DNA of 64,000 bases from positions 713,313-777,312 of the forward strand of contig NZ_QUOQ01000002.1 of NCBI RefSeq assembly GCF_003704105.1. The letters run 5' to 3'. Position 1 is the first letter of the stretch; the number at the start of each line of letters is the position of its first letter. Source of the DNA: Brevundimonas lutea (GTDB taxonomy: Bacteria > Pseudomonadota > Alphaproteobacteria > Caulobacterales > Caulobacteraceae). The position numbers and the translations under genes were made by a program. Below are positions 31,803 to 41,151 of this stretch, piece after piece. The notes under the pieces were generated by a model. It saw only the letters and a list, made by a program, of their open reading frames with translations, did no database searches and was not told where the DNA came from.

Positions 31803-34286
31803 ATGTCGGTCAGCCTCGCCGCCCTGATCGCCGCCGCCGCCCTCAACGGCGGGGCGCAGGAATTCGCGGCGACTCCAGCTGTCCCGACGGTCCCGGCTGT
31901 GCCGGTCGCCGGCGTCGCCGCCGCGCAGGACCAGCGATTCCGCCTGAGCATCTCCCTGTCCCTGAACGGCGCCTACGTCGGTGACGTGCCGGTCGAAGCG
32001 TCCTTGGCCGGCGACGCCTCGGTGGAGGTGGCGCGTCTGGTCGAACTGCTCCGTCCCCTGGTCGCGCCCGAAGTGATCGACGGCCTCGTGGCCCGCTCGG
32101 CCGGGGCCGGGATGGCGTCGACGTCCGTGCTGTCGGGACCGGACCTAACCCTGACCTTCGATCAGGCCGCCCTGGCTCTGTCCGCCCAGATCACGGCCGA
32201 CGCCCGCGCCCTCAATCGCCTGTCCCTGATCGACGCCACGCGCCAGGGCGGCGGCGCCAGGTTGACGCCCCCATCGAACCGCGCCTTTGGCATCACCGTC
32301 GCCCTCAACACCCAGATCGAGCACGAGGGCTTTCTCAACGACCTGGTGCGCGAGCCGGCCGAGGTGGCCATCCGGGGTTTCGGCAATGTCGGTGGCGTCG
32401 ACGGCCTGAACCTCGCCTTCGAGACCGGCTACCGGGAAGACGGCGACTTCGCCCGGCGACGGACGACCCTGTTCTACGACGATGTCCCGCGCGCCATCCG
32501 TTACGCCCTGGGCGACGTCGATCCCGAGACGCTAGGCGCCTATCAGGCGCCGATCAGCCTGGCGGGCCTGTCGATCGAGCGCCTGTACCAGGAGATCCAG
32601 CCCTACCGGAACGTGCGACCCTCAGGTCGCGGCCAGCTGACCCTGGAGAGCGCATCACGGGTCGAGGTGCTGGTCAACGGCGTGGTCCAACAGACGCTCC
32701 GCCTCGGTCCCGGCCGCTACGACCTGCGCGATTTTCCTTTTCTGGACGGCTACAACGACGTCCAGCTGGTGGTGGAGGACGACACCGGCCGGCGCGAGGT
32801 TTCGTCCATCTCATTCTTCTCGGACATCGAGCTGCTTGAGCCCGGCGTTTCCATCTTCTCGGCCAGCCTGGGCGTTCAGCAGGAGAGCGGCGGCTTCTTC
32901 GAGGACCCCGAGTACGGCGACGACCTGGTCTTCAGCGGCTTCTACCAGCGCGGCGTGACCGACGCCCTGACCCTGGGCGCCGCCAGCCAGATCAATCCCG
33001 AGAACGCCCTGTTCGCCGGCCAGGCCGCCTACGCCACCCGGTTCGGCGTCTTCGGCATCCAGGCCGCCCTCGACATCAACGAAGACGACGACACCGAACA
33101 GGCCCTGCTGCTGACCTGGCGCCTGTTCGGCCTGAGCGAGAGCGGCCGCCAGAGCGGCGTGCAGGTCGACTTTGAAGCGGTGTCCGAGGGCTTTTCGCCC
33201 ATGCTGCCGACCGCCACCACCTTCAACGCCAATGAATGGGAGGTCGACGCGCGCTATCAGACCGAACTTCCACTCGGCGTCTTCGCCACCCTGGGCGCCG
33301 GCTACAGCCGCTCGCGTGGCCCGTTTGATGACCAGAAGCGCGCGACCCTGGCCTTGTCGCGCAGCTTCGGCCGCTTCTCGCTCGGCCTCAATCTGGAACA
33401 TCGCGACGGCGGCTTCTCCGACGAAAGCCGGATTGGCCTTTCGATCAGCGTGCCGCTGGGCGAACGGATGTCGGCGCGCGCGCGCTACAATTCGTCCCGG
33501 GACGAAGCGGTGGTCGAGCTGGACCGCCGCGCCTACGACAGCCTGGACGAGTTCGGCTACCGCGTCGCGCTCGGCACGAGTGACGGCGGCCCCCTCGCCA
33601 ACGCCGACCTGGAATATTTCGGCAATCGATTCCGCGCCCGTATCACCCACGACTACAGCGATACCGACGGCTTCGAGACCCAGGTGACCAATGCCGGGGT
33701 GACCTTCGGGATCGGCTGGGCCGATGGGCGTCTGGCCCTCGGTCGAGAGGCGGACCGGGGTTTCGTGATCGTCGATCCGCACCCGACCTTGGGAGGCGCT
33801 CCCGTGTTCGCGCGCAGCCGCTCCAGCTTCGGCGACACCGCGCGCAGCGGCGCCTTGGGTCCCGCCCTGGCGCCGCTGCAACGCCCGTATGCCTATGACT
33901 CGATCGAGGTGCGGGTGGAAGACGCACCAGACGGCTACGACATCGGAGCGGGTCGCATCGATGTCGTGCCGGGCGCCGCCAGCGGCTATGTCCTGCCGAT
34001 CGGCTCGGCGGCCTCCAACACTGTGATGGGTCGACTGGTGCAAGCCGATGGCGAACCAGCCGCTCTGGTGGGCGGCGTTCTGAAGCCGGTCTCGGGGCAA
34101 GAGGCGGTGGAAACCTCCTTCTTCACCAACCGCACCGGTCGCCTGGTTGCGCAGCAGGTTGCTCCCGGACGATATCAGGTGTTCGTCTTCGGCTCGGACA
34201 CGCCTGTCGGCGAGATCGAAGTGCCGGAAGATTCAGCCGGCATGGTGGATATCGGCACCCTGACCTATGGAGGCGACACGCAATGA
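31803..34286 (+). CDS. Outer-membrane usher protein
   Basis: 827 residues. After a leader, an N-terminal domain precedes the ~24-stranded barrel: GDVDPETLGAYQAPISLAGL, GRGQLTLESASRVEVLVNG, LDGYNDVQLVVEDDTGRREV and YAYDSIEVRVEDAPDGYDIG near the C-terminus, which is followed by the carboxypeptidase-like end (QVAPGRYQVFVFGSDTPVGE). These are usual in ushers (typical length 800-870), which form the pore and assemble the fibre. The stop overlaps the next gene's ATG by four bases (ATGA). Sequence similarity to the common FimD type is low, so it may be of the alternate alphaproteobacterial branch. Confidence 0.85.
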   Translation: MSVSLAALIAAAALNGGAQEFAATPAVPTVPAVPVAGVAAAQDQRFRLSISLSLNGAYVGDVPVEASLAGDASVEVARLVELLRPLVAPEVIDGLVARSAGAGMASTSVLSGPDLTLTFDQAALALSAQITADARALNRLSLIDATRQGGGARLTPPSNRAFGITVALNTQIEHEGFLNDLVREPAEVAIRGFGNVGGVDGLNLAFETGYREDGDFARRRTTLFYDDVPRAIRYALGDVDPETLGAYQAPISLAGLSIERLYQEIQPYRNVRPSGRGQLTLESASRVEVLVNGVVQQTLRLGPGRYDLRDFPFLDGYNDVQLVVEDDTGRREVSSISFFSDIELLEPGVSIFSASLGVQQESGGFFEDPEYGDDLVFSGFYQRGVTDALTLGAASQINPENALFAGQAAYATRFGVFGIQAALDINEDDDTEQALLLTWRLFGLSESGRQSGVQVDFEAVSEGFSPMLPTATTFNANEWEVDARYQTELPLGVFATLGAGYSRSRGPFDDQKRATLALSRSFGRFSLGLNLEHRDGGFSDESRIGLSISVPLGERMSARARYNSSRDEAVVELDRRAYDSLDEFGYRVALGTSDGGPLANADLEYFGNRFRARITHDYSDTDGFETQVTNAGVTFGIGWADGRLALGREADRGFVIVDPHPTLGGAPVFARSRSSFGDTARSGALGPALAPLQRPYAYDSIEVRVEDAPDGYDIGAGRIDVVPGAASGYVLPIGSAASNTVMGRLVQADGEPAALVGGVLKPVSGQEAVETSFFTNRTGRLVAQQVAPGRYQVFVFGSDTPVGEIEVPEDSAGMVDIGTLTYGGDTQ

Positions 34287-35149
34287 GAATCGCTGCGATC
34301 TTCATCGCGCTGGCTGCTGCGGCCGTTGCGAGCCCAACACTCAGCGCGTGTCCGGGTGCGACCGTCGCTTCGGCTTCGCCGGTGCTGCAACTGTACGATC
34401 CCTTCTCGCCATCGCCGACGCAGCTCGCGTTCGACGTGGTCATCCGCAACCCGGACGCCCAGGGATGCTCGGTCGACCTCATGCTGCAGCCCGATGGCGG
34501 CGTCCTGAAACTCGGTGGCGCGATCGACTATGGATTCGTCCAGCCCGGCGGTTTGGCGAGCGGTGCGCTTGTTGGTCCGGTCACGGTGCAGGTGCCGGCC
34601 AAGGGCGAGCAGACAGTCTCCTTCGTGGCGGAATTGCCTGTCGGCGCGGTGGTGTCTCCGGACACATATCAGCAAAGGCTGGGCCTGACGGTCTCGAGCG
34701 GGGGAGTACCAATCGTCACGGACAGGGCGATATCGCTGTCGACCTTGGTGCCCGCTCGATCACAGATGAGCATTTCCGGAGTGTCCTCGCCCGGTCGTGG
34801 GAGCCTGGGCATGGCGCCGCCTTCCATCGACTTCAAGACGCTTGAGACCGGGGAGAACGCCCGCGTCTTCATCAACGTCTGGGCCAACACATCCGTTCAG
34901 GTCACGCTGACTTCCGACCACGGGGGGGTGATGCAGCACGAAGACGGCCCGCAACTTCCTTCGGTGCCCTATTCCGTGACGATCGACGGCGAGGCCCGGT
35001 CCCTGGCTGGGCCCGCGACAATCGGCCGGAACCCGCCGATGTCCCTGAGTGGGGCGTCCTATCCGCTGGTGGTGACCGTGGGGGACGTTTCGGGTCGCTA
35101 CGCCGGTCGTTACCAAGACGTCATCACGGTGTCCGTGAACCCCCAGTGA
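34283..35149 (+). CDS. Two-domain secreted protein, probable pilus tip subunit
   Basis: 288 residues with a signal peptide (IFIALAAAAVASPTLSACPG). The first ~160 residues form one domain with a Cys pair (SACPG and AQGCSVD), and the second (TLVPARSQMSISGVSSPGRG to DVITVSVNPQ) is beta-sheet-like, ending in the strand RYAGRYQDVITVSVNPQ, close in type to the ends of the small subunits. A two-domain arrangement with a free N-terminal part is typical of tip adhesins (spore-coat U-like or lectin). Its ATG overlaps the usher stop by four bases, so it is translated with it. Confidence 0.65.
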   Translation: MRIAAIFIALAAAAVASPTLSACPGATVASASPVLQLYDPFSPSPTQLAFDVVIRNPDAQGCSVDLMLQPDGGVLKLGGAIDYGFVQPGGLASGALVGPVTVQVPAKGEQTVSFVAELPVGAVVSPDTYQQRLGLTVSSGGVPIVTDRAISLSTLVPARSQMSISGVSSPGRGSLGMAPPSIDFKTLETGENARVFINVWANTSVQVTLTSDHGGVMQHEDGPQLPSVPYSVTIDGEARSLAGPATIGRNPPMSLSGASYPLVVTVGDVSGRYAGRYQDVITVSVNPQ

Positions 35150-35230
35150 GGTAAGGAACTATAAGCCACGTCGTTTCGGCTGGCTTTAAGATGATCATGC
35201 GAGGCTCGAAGCATCCAGAAGGGATGCCTC

Positions 35231-35638
35231 ATGCGCACCACTCGAACGTTCATCGCCGCACTTGTTCTGGCCGCAGCCGCTGCGGTTCCAGCAACCGCGG
35301 GGTCTCGGGCCACCATGCGGCTTGTCGCCTATGTCCCGGTCCAATGTGAGGCGCGCCTCGTGGACGGCGCCATCGATGGCAGCACGATTACCGTTAATCT
35401 GCGGCGCACCTGCAATACAGGCCACGCCATCCATGTCGCCACACCGGATGCAAGCGGGCCTGTCACCATTATCGAGCGCCGCACCGGACGCACCGTCTCG
35501 GGATCTTCAGCTGTCTTCGTGCAGCCGGAGCGGTATGTCGATGGGCTAGACCAGATCGTGATCGATTGCGGCGACGACGACCCGGCGCATGTGTCCGCAA
35601 TCGCGCGAGGGCTGAAACTAAACGTCGAAGTGAGTTAG
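35231..35638 (+). CDS. Small secreted SCPU/pilin-like protein
   Basis: 135 residues. A signal peptide (RTFIAALVLAAAAAVPATA) precedes a beta-rich domain with cysteines at VPVQCEARL, RRTCNTGHAI and VIDCGDDDP. The general pattern (Cys shortly after the leader) is that of spore-coat U-type subunits. It is 81 bases from the tip candidate and on the same strand, so it likely closes the operon. It is less certain than the other subunits. Confidence 0.55.
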   Translation: MRTTRTFIAALVLAAAAAVPATAGSRATMRLVAYVPVQCEARLVDGAIDGSTITVNLRRTCNTGHAIHVATPDASGPVTIIERRTGRTVSGSSAVFVQPERYVDGLDQIVIDCGDDDPAHVSAIARGLKLNVEVS

Positions 35639-36174
35639 CATCAGGCTGGACTTCGCAAGCCGACCTGAAGGTTCGCCGTTGCGGCTTTGAGGCAGGCTCG
35701 CCCTCACTAGATCCGCGATGCGCGACTTCGGACGTCTCGAATTTCTCTGATGAGGCGGAAATCGCCCCTCGGTGCGCATTAAGGGGCGCTGGGAAGCGGG
35801 GAGGGGAGGCGGCTGAGCGCCAGCAGCGGACATCCGCCAGCGGCCGCAGAGCTGACCTTCAGAGCTCCGCCTCAACCTCGCTGCGGACGACGTCCTCGGC
35901 CGTGATGAAGCAACCTGTCAGACTTCGATGGTCTGGCGTGTCGCATCGCCGCAAAAGAAAAAGTCTCCCGACAAACCAGCCGTCGCGCCAGGGCGCCATC
36001 CTCTGTTGCGCCGGACCTGGGCTGCTTCGCGGGGCGCCCGGCCGGAGGCTGGGCGGGCTCATACTGCCCTCGCCTGACGCCAGACACGCTCGCCGAGCCG
36101 GGAAGGACCGATCTGGAAAACGCTGTTCGGCCGGGGATGACCCGGCTACGGTTGTTCAGCGGTGGGAGGTCCTG
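35639..36174. other. Non-coding stretch with a dispersed repeat
   Basis: 536 bases. The coding frame of the following gene stays open through much of it, but reads as Arg-rich shadow. It holds one copy of the 70-bp repeat (35758-35827) and the ribosome binding site GGGAGGT of the next gene. Confidence 0.5.
35758..35827 (+). repeat. Dispersed 70-bp repeat, copy A
   Basis: From GAAATCGCCCCTCGG through the G-rich GGGAAGCGGGGAGGGG to GGCTGAGCGCCAGCAGC. Copy B at 47449-47517 has the same orientation, seven mismatches and one missing base. The end CGCCAGCAGCGGAC is also found at 40437-40450. Both copies are intergenic. This may be a REP-type dispersed element or a former attachment site; I cannot decide. 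Confidence 0.7.
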
Positions 36175-37956
36175 ATGATCAAACGCTTGATGTGTGTCGT
36201 CGGCGCTATGGTCGTTTTGTGTGCGGGTCCGGCGCTGGCTCAGCTTCCCGCCATGCGCGACCGCCCCCTGAGCGCCGCCGAGCGCGTCAGGCTGACGGCG
36301 CTGGAAAACGACATCCAGCGAATTTCGGTACAGCGCAATACGTCCGTCGCGGCGGTCCGAGCCATCGCTCGAAAGCTTGGCGCGCGGCTGACAAGCACCG
36401 ACCCCGGCCAGATACTTGATCTGATCGACAGGCGAACGGCCGATCTGGTGGCGGCGCGGGACAAGATCACGGAGCTTGAGGGCCAGCTGGAGACGCTCGA
36501 CTCCATGCGGTTGGCCCGCGCGGTTCAGCCGTTGCTGGAGGCCGCCAACGCCGCCATCGAGGCGGGTGATCTCGATTTGGCCGAGGAAAAGCTGGCCGCC
36601 GCCGCCGACCAGTTCGGGAGCGCACGCTCGAACCTTCAGGGCCAAGTGGATGATCTCGCCCTGCGCCAGGCTGACGTCGTCGCCCAGCGGGCCGTCGTGC
36701 GATCCTCGATCTTCGACTTCGAAGGCGCGGCGGATCTCTTCGAGGAGGCCGCTGATCTCGTGCCGAGCAGCCAACCCGTGCTGAAGCGCGGCTATTTGGG
36801 CCGAGCGAGTGGACAGCTGGCGGAGATGCCGAACCCTCAGGTCATGGATCGATCGCTCCGGCTTATAGAGGACATGCTGGCGCTGGTTCCCCGGGACACC
36901 TACCCGGCGGAGTGGGCGATCACGAGGATTTCGCTTGGAGATCATCGACTGGCGCAGACCCGCGATCAATGGTCGGCCGACATCGATCATCTGAGCCGTT
37001 ATCGAGATGTGGTGGCGATGATGGACGAGGCGGAGCCGCTCCTTCTCTCGGACAAGGATCGCGCAACGCTGATTTCCGTGCGCGCGGCCGCCCTCGCCTA
37101 CATCGCCGATTTGACCAGGGACGACGCGGATCGCCGTCGCGCCCTCGAATCAGCCCGGAGCGCCTACGCTCAGAGACTGGTCGTTTCGTCTCGAAACCGA
37201 CCCCTGTTCGCCATTCGACTGGCCGAGCAGATCGTGGCCGCGGCCCCCGAGGTCGATAAACCAGCAGCGCGGCGCGAAGCGATCCTGATTTTGCGTGAAG
37301 AGATCGCAGACAGCGACGCGGTGAACAACGGGATCCTGAGCGCATTGGAGACCCTGGCCCGGTTGATTGGTCAAGAAGCGAGGGCCTCCGCGGATCCCGC
37401 GCTGTATCGAGAGGAGATCGCCCTGCGGGACGCCGCCCTTGCACGCTTTCCGCCGGTCTTTCACGAGGGTCGGGCCTATATGCTGTTCCGCGCGGGTGTG
37501 ACCCGAGGCCTCATGGCCGAACTCTCGGAGCCTCCCGATCCCGTTTTGATGGCCGCGTCGGCGGACCAGATGGCGCAGGCCGCACGACTGCACATAAGCG
37601 CGCCGGGAGATCTCACGGACTCTCGGAAACGGCTTGCGGTGCTCGGCTGTCTGGGCGCCATCCCTCAGTGGACGGCTCTTTACGGGCTCGATGCGGATGC
37701 GGATTTGCTCAGCAATATCGATGCCTGCGCCGACCTTACCGAGGGCGTGATCGACACGCCGCTGCTGGAGCCCAAATTCAGGCGCCAGTACTGGCTTTAC
37801 CGCGCCGAAGCGCTGGAACTCGGCGGCGCCGCGCTTGAGGCCGCCCTGGACGCCTTCCGTCGCGCCGAAGCCGTCGAGGTCGATCCCGTAAACCGCATGG
37901 CGGACCACGACGACCGGATCCGGGAAGGTCTCGCCAGGCTCGGGCGAGGACCATAA
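36175..37956 (+). CDS. Secreted helical-repeat (TPR-like) protein, 593 aa
   Basis: 593 residues with a signal peptide (LMCVVGAMVVLCAGPALAQ). The start is fixed by GGGAGG just before the ATG; the open frame extends far upstream but is not protein-like there. The mature part has a coiled-coil stretch (DLVAARDKITELEGQLETLD) and a series of helix pairs that resemble TPRs (AANAAIEAGDLDLAEEKLAA, VRSSIFDFEGAADLFEEAAD, EALELGGAALEAALDAFRRA). No enzyme motif. It lies after the pilus genes and may assist assembly or be independent. Confidence 0.65.
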   Translation: MIKRLMCVVGAMVVLCAGPALAQLPAMRDRPLSAAERVRLTALENDIQRISVQRNTSVAAVRAIARKLGARLTSTDPGQILDLIDRRTADLVAARDKITELEGQLETLDSMRLARAVQPLLEAANAAIEAGDLDLAEEKLAAAADQFGSARSNLQGQVDDLALRQADVVAQRAVVRSSIFDFEGAADLFEEAADLVPSSQPVLKRGYLGRASGQLAEMPNPQVMDRSLRLIEDMLALVPRDTYPAEWAITRISLGDHRLAQTRDQWSADIDHLSRYRDVVAMMDEAEPLLLSDKDRATLISVRAAALAYIADLTRDDADRRRALESARSAYAQRLVVSSRNRPLFAIRLAEQIVAAAPEVDKPAARREAILILREEIADSDAVNNGILSALETLARLIGQEARASADPALYREEIALRDAALARFPPVFHEGRAYMLFRAGVTRGLMAELSEPPDPVLMAASADQMAQAARLHISAPGDLTDSRKRLAVLGCLGAIPQWTALYGLDADADLLSNIDACADLTEGVIDTPLLEPKFRRQYWLYRAEALELGGAALEAALDAFRRAEAVEVDPVNRMADHDDRIREGLARLGRGP

Positions 37957-38162
37957 TGAGCCTGAGGCGCGCCACAGCGTCTTGTCACATGATTGCGGAG
38001 CCAGCTCGATTAGACGCGTACGCCCTGGGTGCCATGCGCGCCCACCTCCATGGTCGCTCTAATGTCAGACAACGGTATGTTCGTCCTATGCCAAGGTCAC
38101 CTTCGCGTCTGCTTTGCCCCCACAAGCGACCGTCTGCTCTCGACCCATAGCGGACATCGACC

Positions 38163-38576
38163 TTATCGCTCAGTCGCCCTTCGGCACAGTGGAGCGTAGA
38201 GTTCCGGCCCCTGGTAGGCGACAAATGGCTCGGCGGACGCTTCCGGGGTGTTCAGGAAGGTTTGTATCCGAGGCACCATCTGAGGGTCGATGCCCGAGAC
38301 CCACAGGCTCATCGTTACTGCCGAGGCGCAGCTACAAAACTCGCTTTCGGTCGTTTGCCCCTCGTTCTTCGAAGCGCAGTCCGCCCGAACGACACTGCGG
38401 ATTTCTAATAGCTTCGGAAAACGCTGGATAAGCGCGTCGGAACGCTGGAGGGCCGCAGCCACTCGTTGCTTAGCCTCTCGGACAGAAATGCTCTGGGGAG
38501 GAGTCGCTGAGGCATCCGCAGCTAACGCGAACAGAAATGCTGTGCTCACGGCTATCGCCCATCCGCCTGTGCGCAT
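38163..38576 (-). CDS. Secreted hypothetical protein with four cysteines
   Basis: 137 residues. The start is set by GGAGGGG before the ATG at 38576, while an in-frame open stretch runs further. The signal peptide is AIAVSTAFLFALAADASA. The mature protein is mainly helical with Cys residues at VRADCASK, EFCSCASA and APLCRR, which could form two disulfides. No family recognised. It is on the opposite strand from the repeat-containing gene before it. Confidence 0.65.
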   Translation of the reverse strand: MRTGGWAIAVSTAFLFALAADASATPPQSISVREAKQRVAAALQRSDALIQRFPKLLEIRSVVRADCASKNEGQTTESEFCSCASAVTMSLWVSGIDPQMVPRIQTFLNTPEASAEPFVAYQGPELYAPLCRRATER

Positions 38577-38682
38577 GATCGCCCCTCCAACAACTCGCTT
38601 AAACTTGCATGCGTTGAGGCTGCTTTCCACCCCTCCCAGGCTTTGGGGCAGTCCGCTTTTCGACAGGCTGCCCCATGCCGGC

Positions 38683-39309
38683 TCAAAGATCGATCTGCTC
38701 CGAAATCTCCAACGCGTCGTCCACCTCGATACCGAGATATCTGACTGTGCTCTCAAGCTTTCCGTGGCCGAGCAGGAGCTGGCAGGCGCGTAGGTTTCCG
38801 GTCTTATTGTAGATTAACGCCACTTTCGTTCGTCGAAGGCTGTGGGTGCCGTGGGCGCTGGGGTTCAGGTCGATCATCTTTACCCAAGCATCGACCAGTC
38901 GAGCGTATTGCCTCGTGCCTATGTGTCCTCCATCCCGGCTGCGGCTAGGGAAAAGCCAGTCGTCATGCCGCCGCCCTCTGCGCTCCAGCCAGTGAGCCAA
39001 AGCGTCTCTCGCCGCCTCCGTGATCTCGAACGGCACCGGCCGACCGGTCTTTTGCTGGACGATTGTCGATCGCTGGCGAATGACGCCCCCCTGAGCGATG
39101 TCGCCCAGCCGGAGCTTCACCAGGTCACAGCCCCGAAGTTTGGCGTCCAACGCGATGTTGAACATCGCCAGATCTCGGATTGAACCGACGGACTTGAGAT
39201 GCTGTCGGATCGCCCAGCTATGTTTTGGCTTGAGTGGGGCCTTGGCGCCGGTCATTCGACCAGCGTTCCAAGGTTTGCGAGGTAAACGAAACAGATCGGG
39301 CTGGCTCAT
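38683..39309 (-). CDS. Tyrosine recombinase (phage-type integrase)
   Basis: 208 residues comprising the catalytic domain of the lambda integrase family. The active residues are visible: Arg in LDAKLRGCDLVKLRLGD, the box II HGTHSLRRTKVAL, His in LLGHGKLESTVRYLG with the Tyr nucleophile. An N-terminal core-binding (SAM-like) domain is short or absent. The ATG at 39309 follows GGGAGGTGGCC; an upstream in-frame GTG (39315) is possible. Such short integrases are often seen as orphans on genomic islands. No adjacent attachment site was identified. Confidence 0.85.
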   Translation of the reverse strand: MSQPDLFRLPRKPWNAGRMTGAKAPLKPKHSWAIRQHLKSVGSIRDLAMFNIALDAKLRGCDLVKLRLGDIAQGGVIRQRSTIVQQKTGRPVPFEITEAARDALAHWLERRGRRHDDWLFPSRSRDGGHIGTRQYARLVDAWVKMIDLNPSAHGTHSLRRTKVALIYNKTGNLRACQLLLGHGKLESTVRYLGIEVDDALEISEQIDL

Positions 39310-39550
39310 GGCCACCTCCCAGGATCAAAGCCCCCTCCTCAGGATACGCTCCAGATAGCGCAGATGGGCCAGATGCGGTCATTGGCCTGCGGCCGGAGAG
39401 CGGAAGTTGATGTGCTAACTGGTGACCGTCGGCACTCCGCTGACAAGAACGTCCAGCCTGCGCGGCAGGTGCAACCGATGAGGCCGCTCGTGGCTTTAAG
39501 CTGACCAAATCGAACATCTACCCTTCATCATCCTTCATCGTGGTATCGGC

Positions 39551-40327
39551 ATGACGCTACACTATGAGCGCGTAGGCCGAGGGCCACCTCTGCTTTTGGT
39601 CCATGGCCTTGGTGGGAGCGTCCGGTCGTGGGACACGATTTCGGAGCCGCTCAGCCGGTCGCGGGAATTGATCCTGGTAGACATGCCCGGGCATGGAAGG
39701 TCACCGCCGGTTCCGGGGCGCCAAACCATCTCCGCCTATGCGGACGCTCTCACGAGATTCATCGAAGTCGAGCGGCTCGGAGCGATTGACATGGTTGGCA
39801 GCTCCGTCGGCGCCCGCCTGGTGTTGGAGCTTTCCCGTCGCGGTGCCGGTCGCCACTGCGTGGCCCTGGATCCAGGGGGCTTCTGGCGCGGCTGGGAGAC
39901 GACGTTCTTTCAAATCACGATCGCCGCATCCATCCGGCTTGTCCGGAGCCTCCAACCGCCGTTGCCGTTTCTGTCGCGCCATGCAGCGACGCGGACGCTG
40001 CTGCTGGCCCAACTGTCCGCCAGACCCTGGGCGCTGGCGCCTGATACCGTGCTAACAGAGATGCGGACCTTTGCCGCGACGACGGTATTCGACGACATGG
40101 TGCATGAACTGGCGACCGGTCCTTTGCAGGCTGGAGCCTTCCGCACGCCTGGCCGTGTGACGATCGGCTGGGGCCGAAAGGATCGCCTTCTGCTGCCCCG
40201 CCAGGCCTGTCGAGCCCAGGCCGCCTTCCCGAACGCAGAGCTACGCTGGTTCGACCGGTCCGGGCATTTCCCGCATTGGGACCAACCCGAAGAGGCGGTG
40301 CAGGCCATACTTCAGGCGACAGGCTGA
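39551..40327 (+). CDS. Alpha/beta hydrolase
   Basis: 258 residues with a typical fold: oxyanion-hole region LLLVHGLGGSVRSWD, nucleophile elbow MVGSSVGARLVLELS (Ser), acid in IGWGRKDRLLLPRQA and catalytic His in DRSGHFPHWDQP. It has no signal peptide, so the enzyme is cytoplasmic. The substrate cannot be guessed from sequence. It is a single gene with about 190 bases upstream and 155 downstream. Confidence 0.9.
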   Translation: MTLHYERVGRGPPLLLVHGLGGSVRSWDTISEPLSRSRELILVDMPGHGRSPPVPGRQTISAYADALTRFIEVERLGAIDMVGSSVGARLVLELSRRGAGRHCVALDPGGFWRGWETTFFQITIAASIRLVRSLQPPLPFLSRHAATRTLLLAQLSARPWALAPDTVLTEMRTFAATTVFDDMVHELATGPLQAGAFRTPGRVTIGWGRKDRLLLPRQACRAQAAFPNAELRWFDRSGHFPHWDQPEEAVQAILQATG

Positions 40328-40482
40328 CGGCGCACCGCCCTCTCCAAGAATGTTGAGAGCCAACACCAGCAATCTTTAATGGGGCACTTGTCGGTCTGGC
40401 CGCTCGCGAGGGGCTCGCCTGCGCAAGCCGGCTGCGCGCCAGCAGCGGACGTTGGCGGCAGGGCGGGAAGGCGACATTGTTG

Positions 40483-41151
40483 TCAGGCCCTCGAAACCCA
40501 TCCCCGATAGGTCAGGGCGGCGTAGAACAGCTGGGGATGAACAAAGCCCGCCGCGCGCAGGAGATCGGATTCCGCTTCAGGCGACAGGATCGGCAACCGC
40601 TCCCCCAACGTCCGCGCACCGCCGTTTGTCTTGTCGAACGAAACGCCATTGGTGTTGGCGAAGGCCTCAAGCCGATCAAGCCAGAGATTTCGCTCTGGCC
40701 CGTCAGGTATGCTGTGATGAGCGATCACGAAAGCAGCCCCCCGTTTCAGCCGACGCCGAATCTCCTTCAGCATAGCGACGCGCTCTTCGGCCGGCACGAA
40801 GTGCAGGACCAGCAGACATGAAGCGCCGTCGAATGGTCCTTCCGGCGCCGAGCTCACATAGCCTTCGAGCCAGTCGACGCGATCCGCCAAAGCGCCCAGC
40901 GTCCGCCGGGCGAGCTTCAGCATTTCGGCGGAGGGATCGACGCCGACGAAGCGCCAGCCGAGCTCGGCCTCCGCAAAGACCTTGAGCTCAAGCCCGCCTC
41001 CGGCGCCGACCACCAGGATGCGACCGTCGGCCGACGCCGTCTCGGCCAGCAAGAGTCGCGTCATCTTCTGCAGGTCGGCGAAGCCCGGAACTAGCCGTGG
41101 CGGATTGTCTGTGTAGCGTGCGACCGCCTTGGGATCATCGAAGCCGTTCAT
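40483..41151 (-). CDS. Class I SAM-dependent methyltransferase
   Basis: 222 residues. Motif I is RILVVGAGGGLELKVF, with the acidic end of strand 2 in FVGVDPSAEML, and a post-II/IV segment DGASCLLVLHFVPAEERVAM. This is the Rossmann-fold methyltransferase core. The substrate is unknown. Its ATG overlaps the stop of the flavoprotein gene by four bases (ATGA), so both come from one mRNA; this pairing together with an Rrf2 regulator on the other side suggests a redox or nitrosative response, but that is inference. Confidence 0.88.
   Translation of the reverse strand: MNGFDDPKAVARYTDNPPRLVPGFADLQKMTRLLLAETASADGRILVVGAGGGLELKVFAEAELGWRFVGVDPSAEMLKLARRTLGALADRVDWLEGYVSSAPEGPFDGASCLLVLHFVPAEERVAMLKEIRRRLKRGAAFVIAHHSIPDGPERNLWLDRLEAFANTNGVSFDKTNGGARTLGERLPILSPEAESDLLRAAGFVHPQLFYAALTYRGWVSRA

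Noticed and set aside
32811..34100. A 429-residue minus-strand frame opposite the usher
   Set aside because: Antisense of the usher; composition is Gly/Ala/Arg and no ribosome site exists.
35566..36174. N-terminal extension of the 593-residue secreted protein
   Set aside because: The ATG with GGGAGG and a signal peptide at 36175 is better; the extension carries a dispersed repeat and is not protein-like.
38683..39550. Attachment site or tRNA next to the integrase
   Set aside because: I found no tRNA-like sequence or clear core repeat near the recombinase gene.
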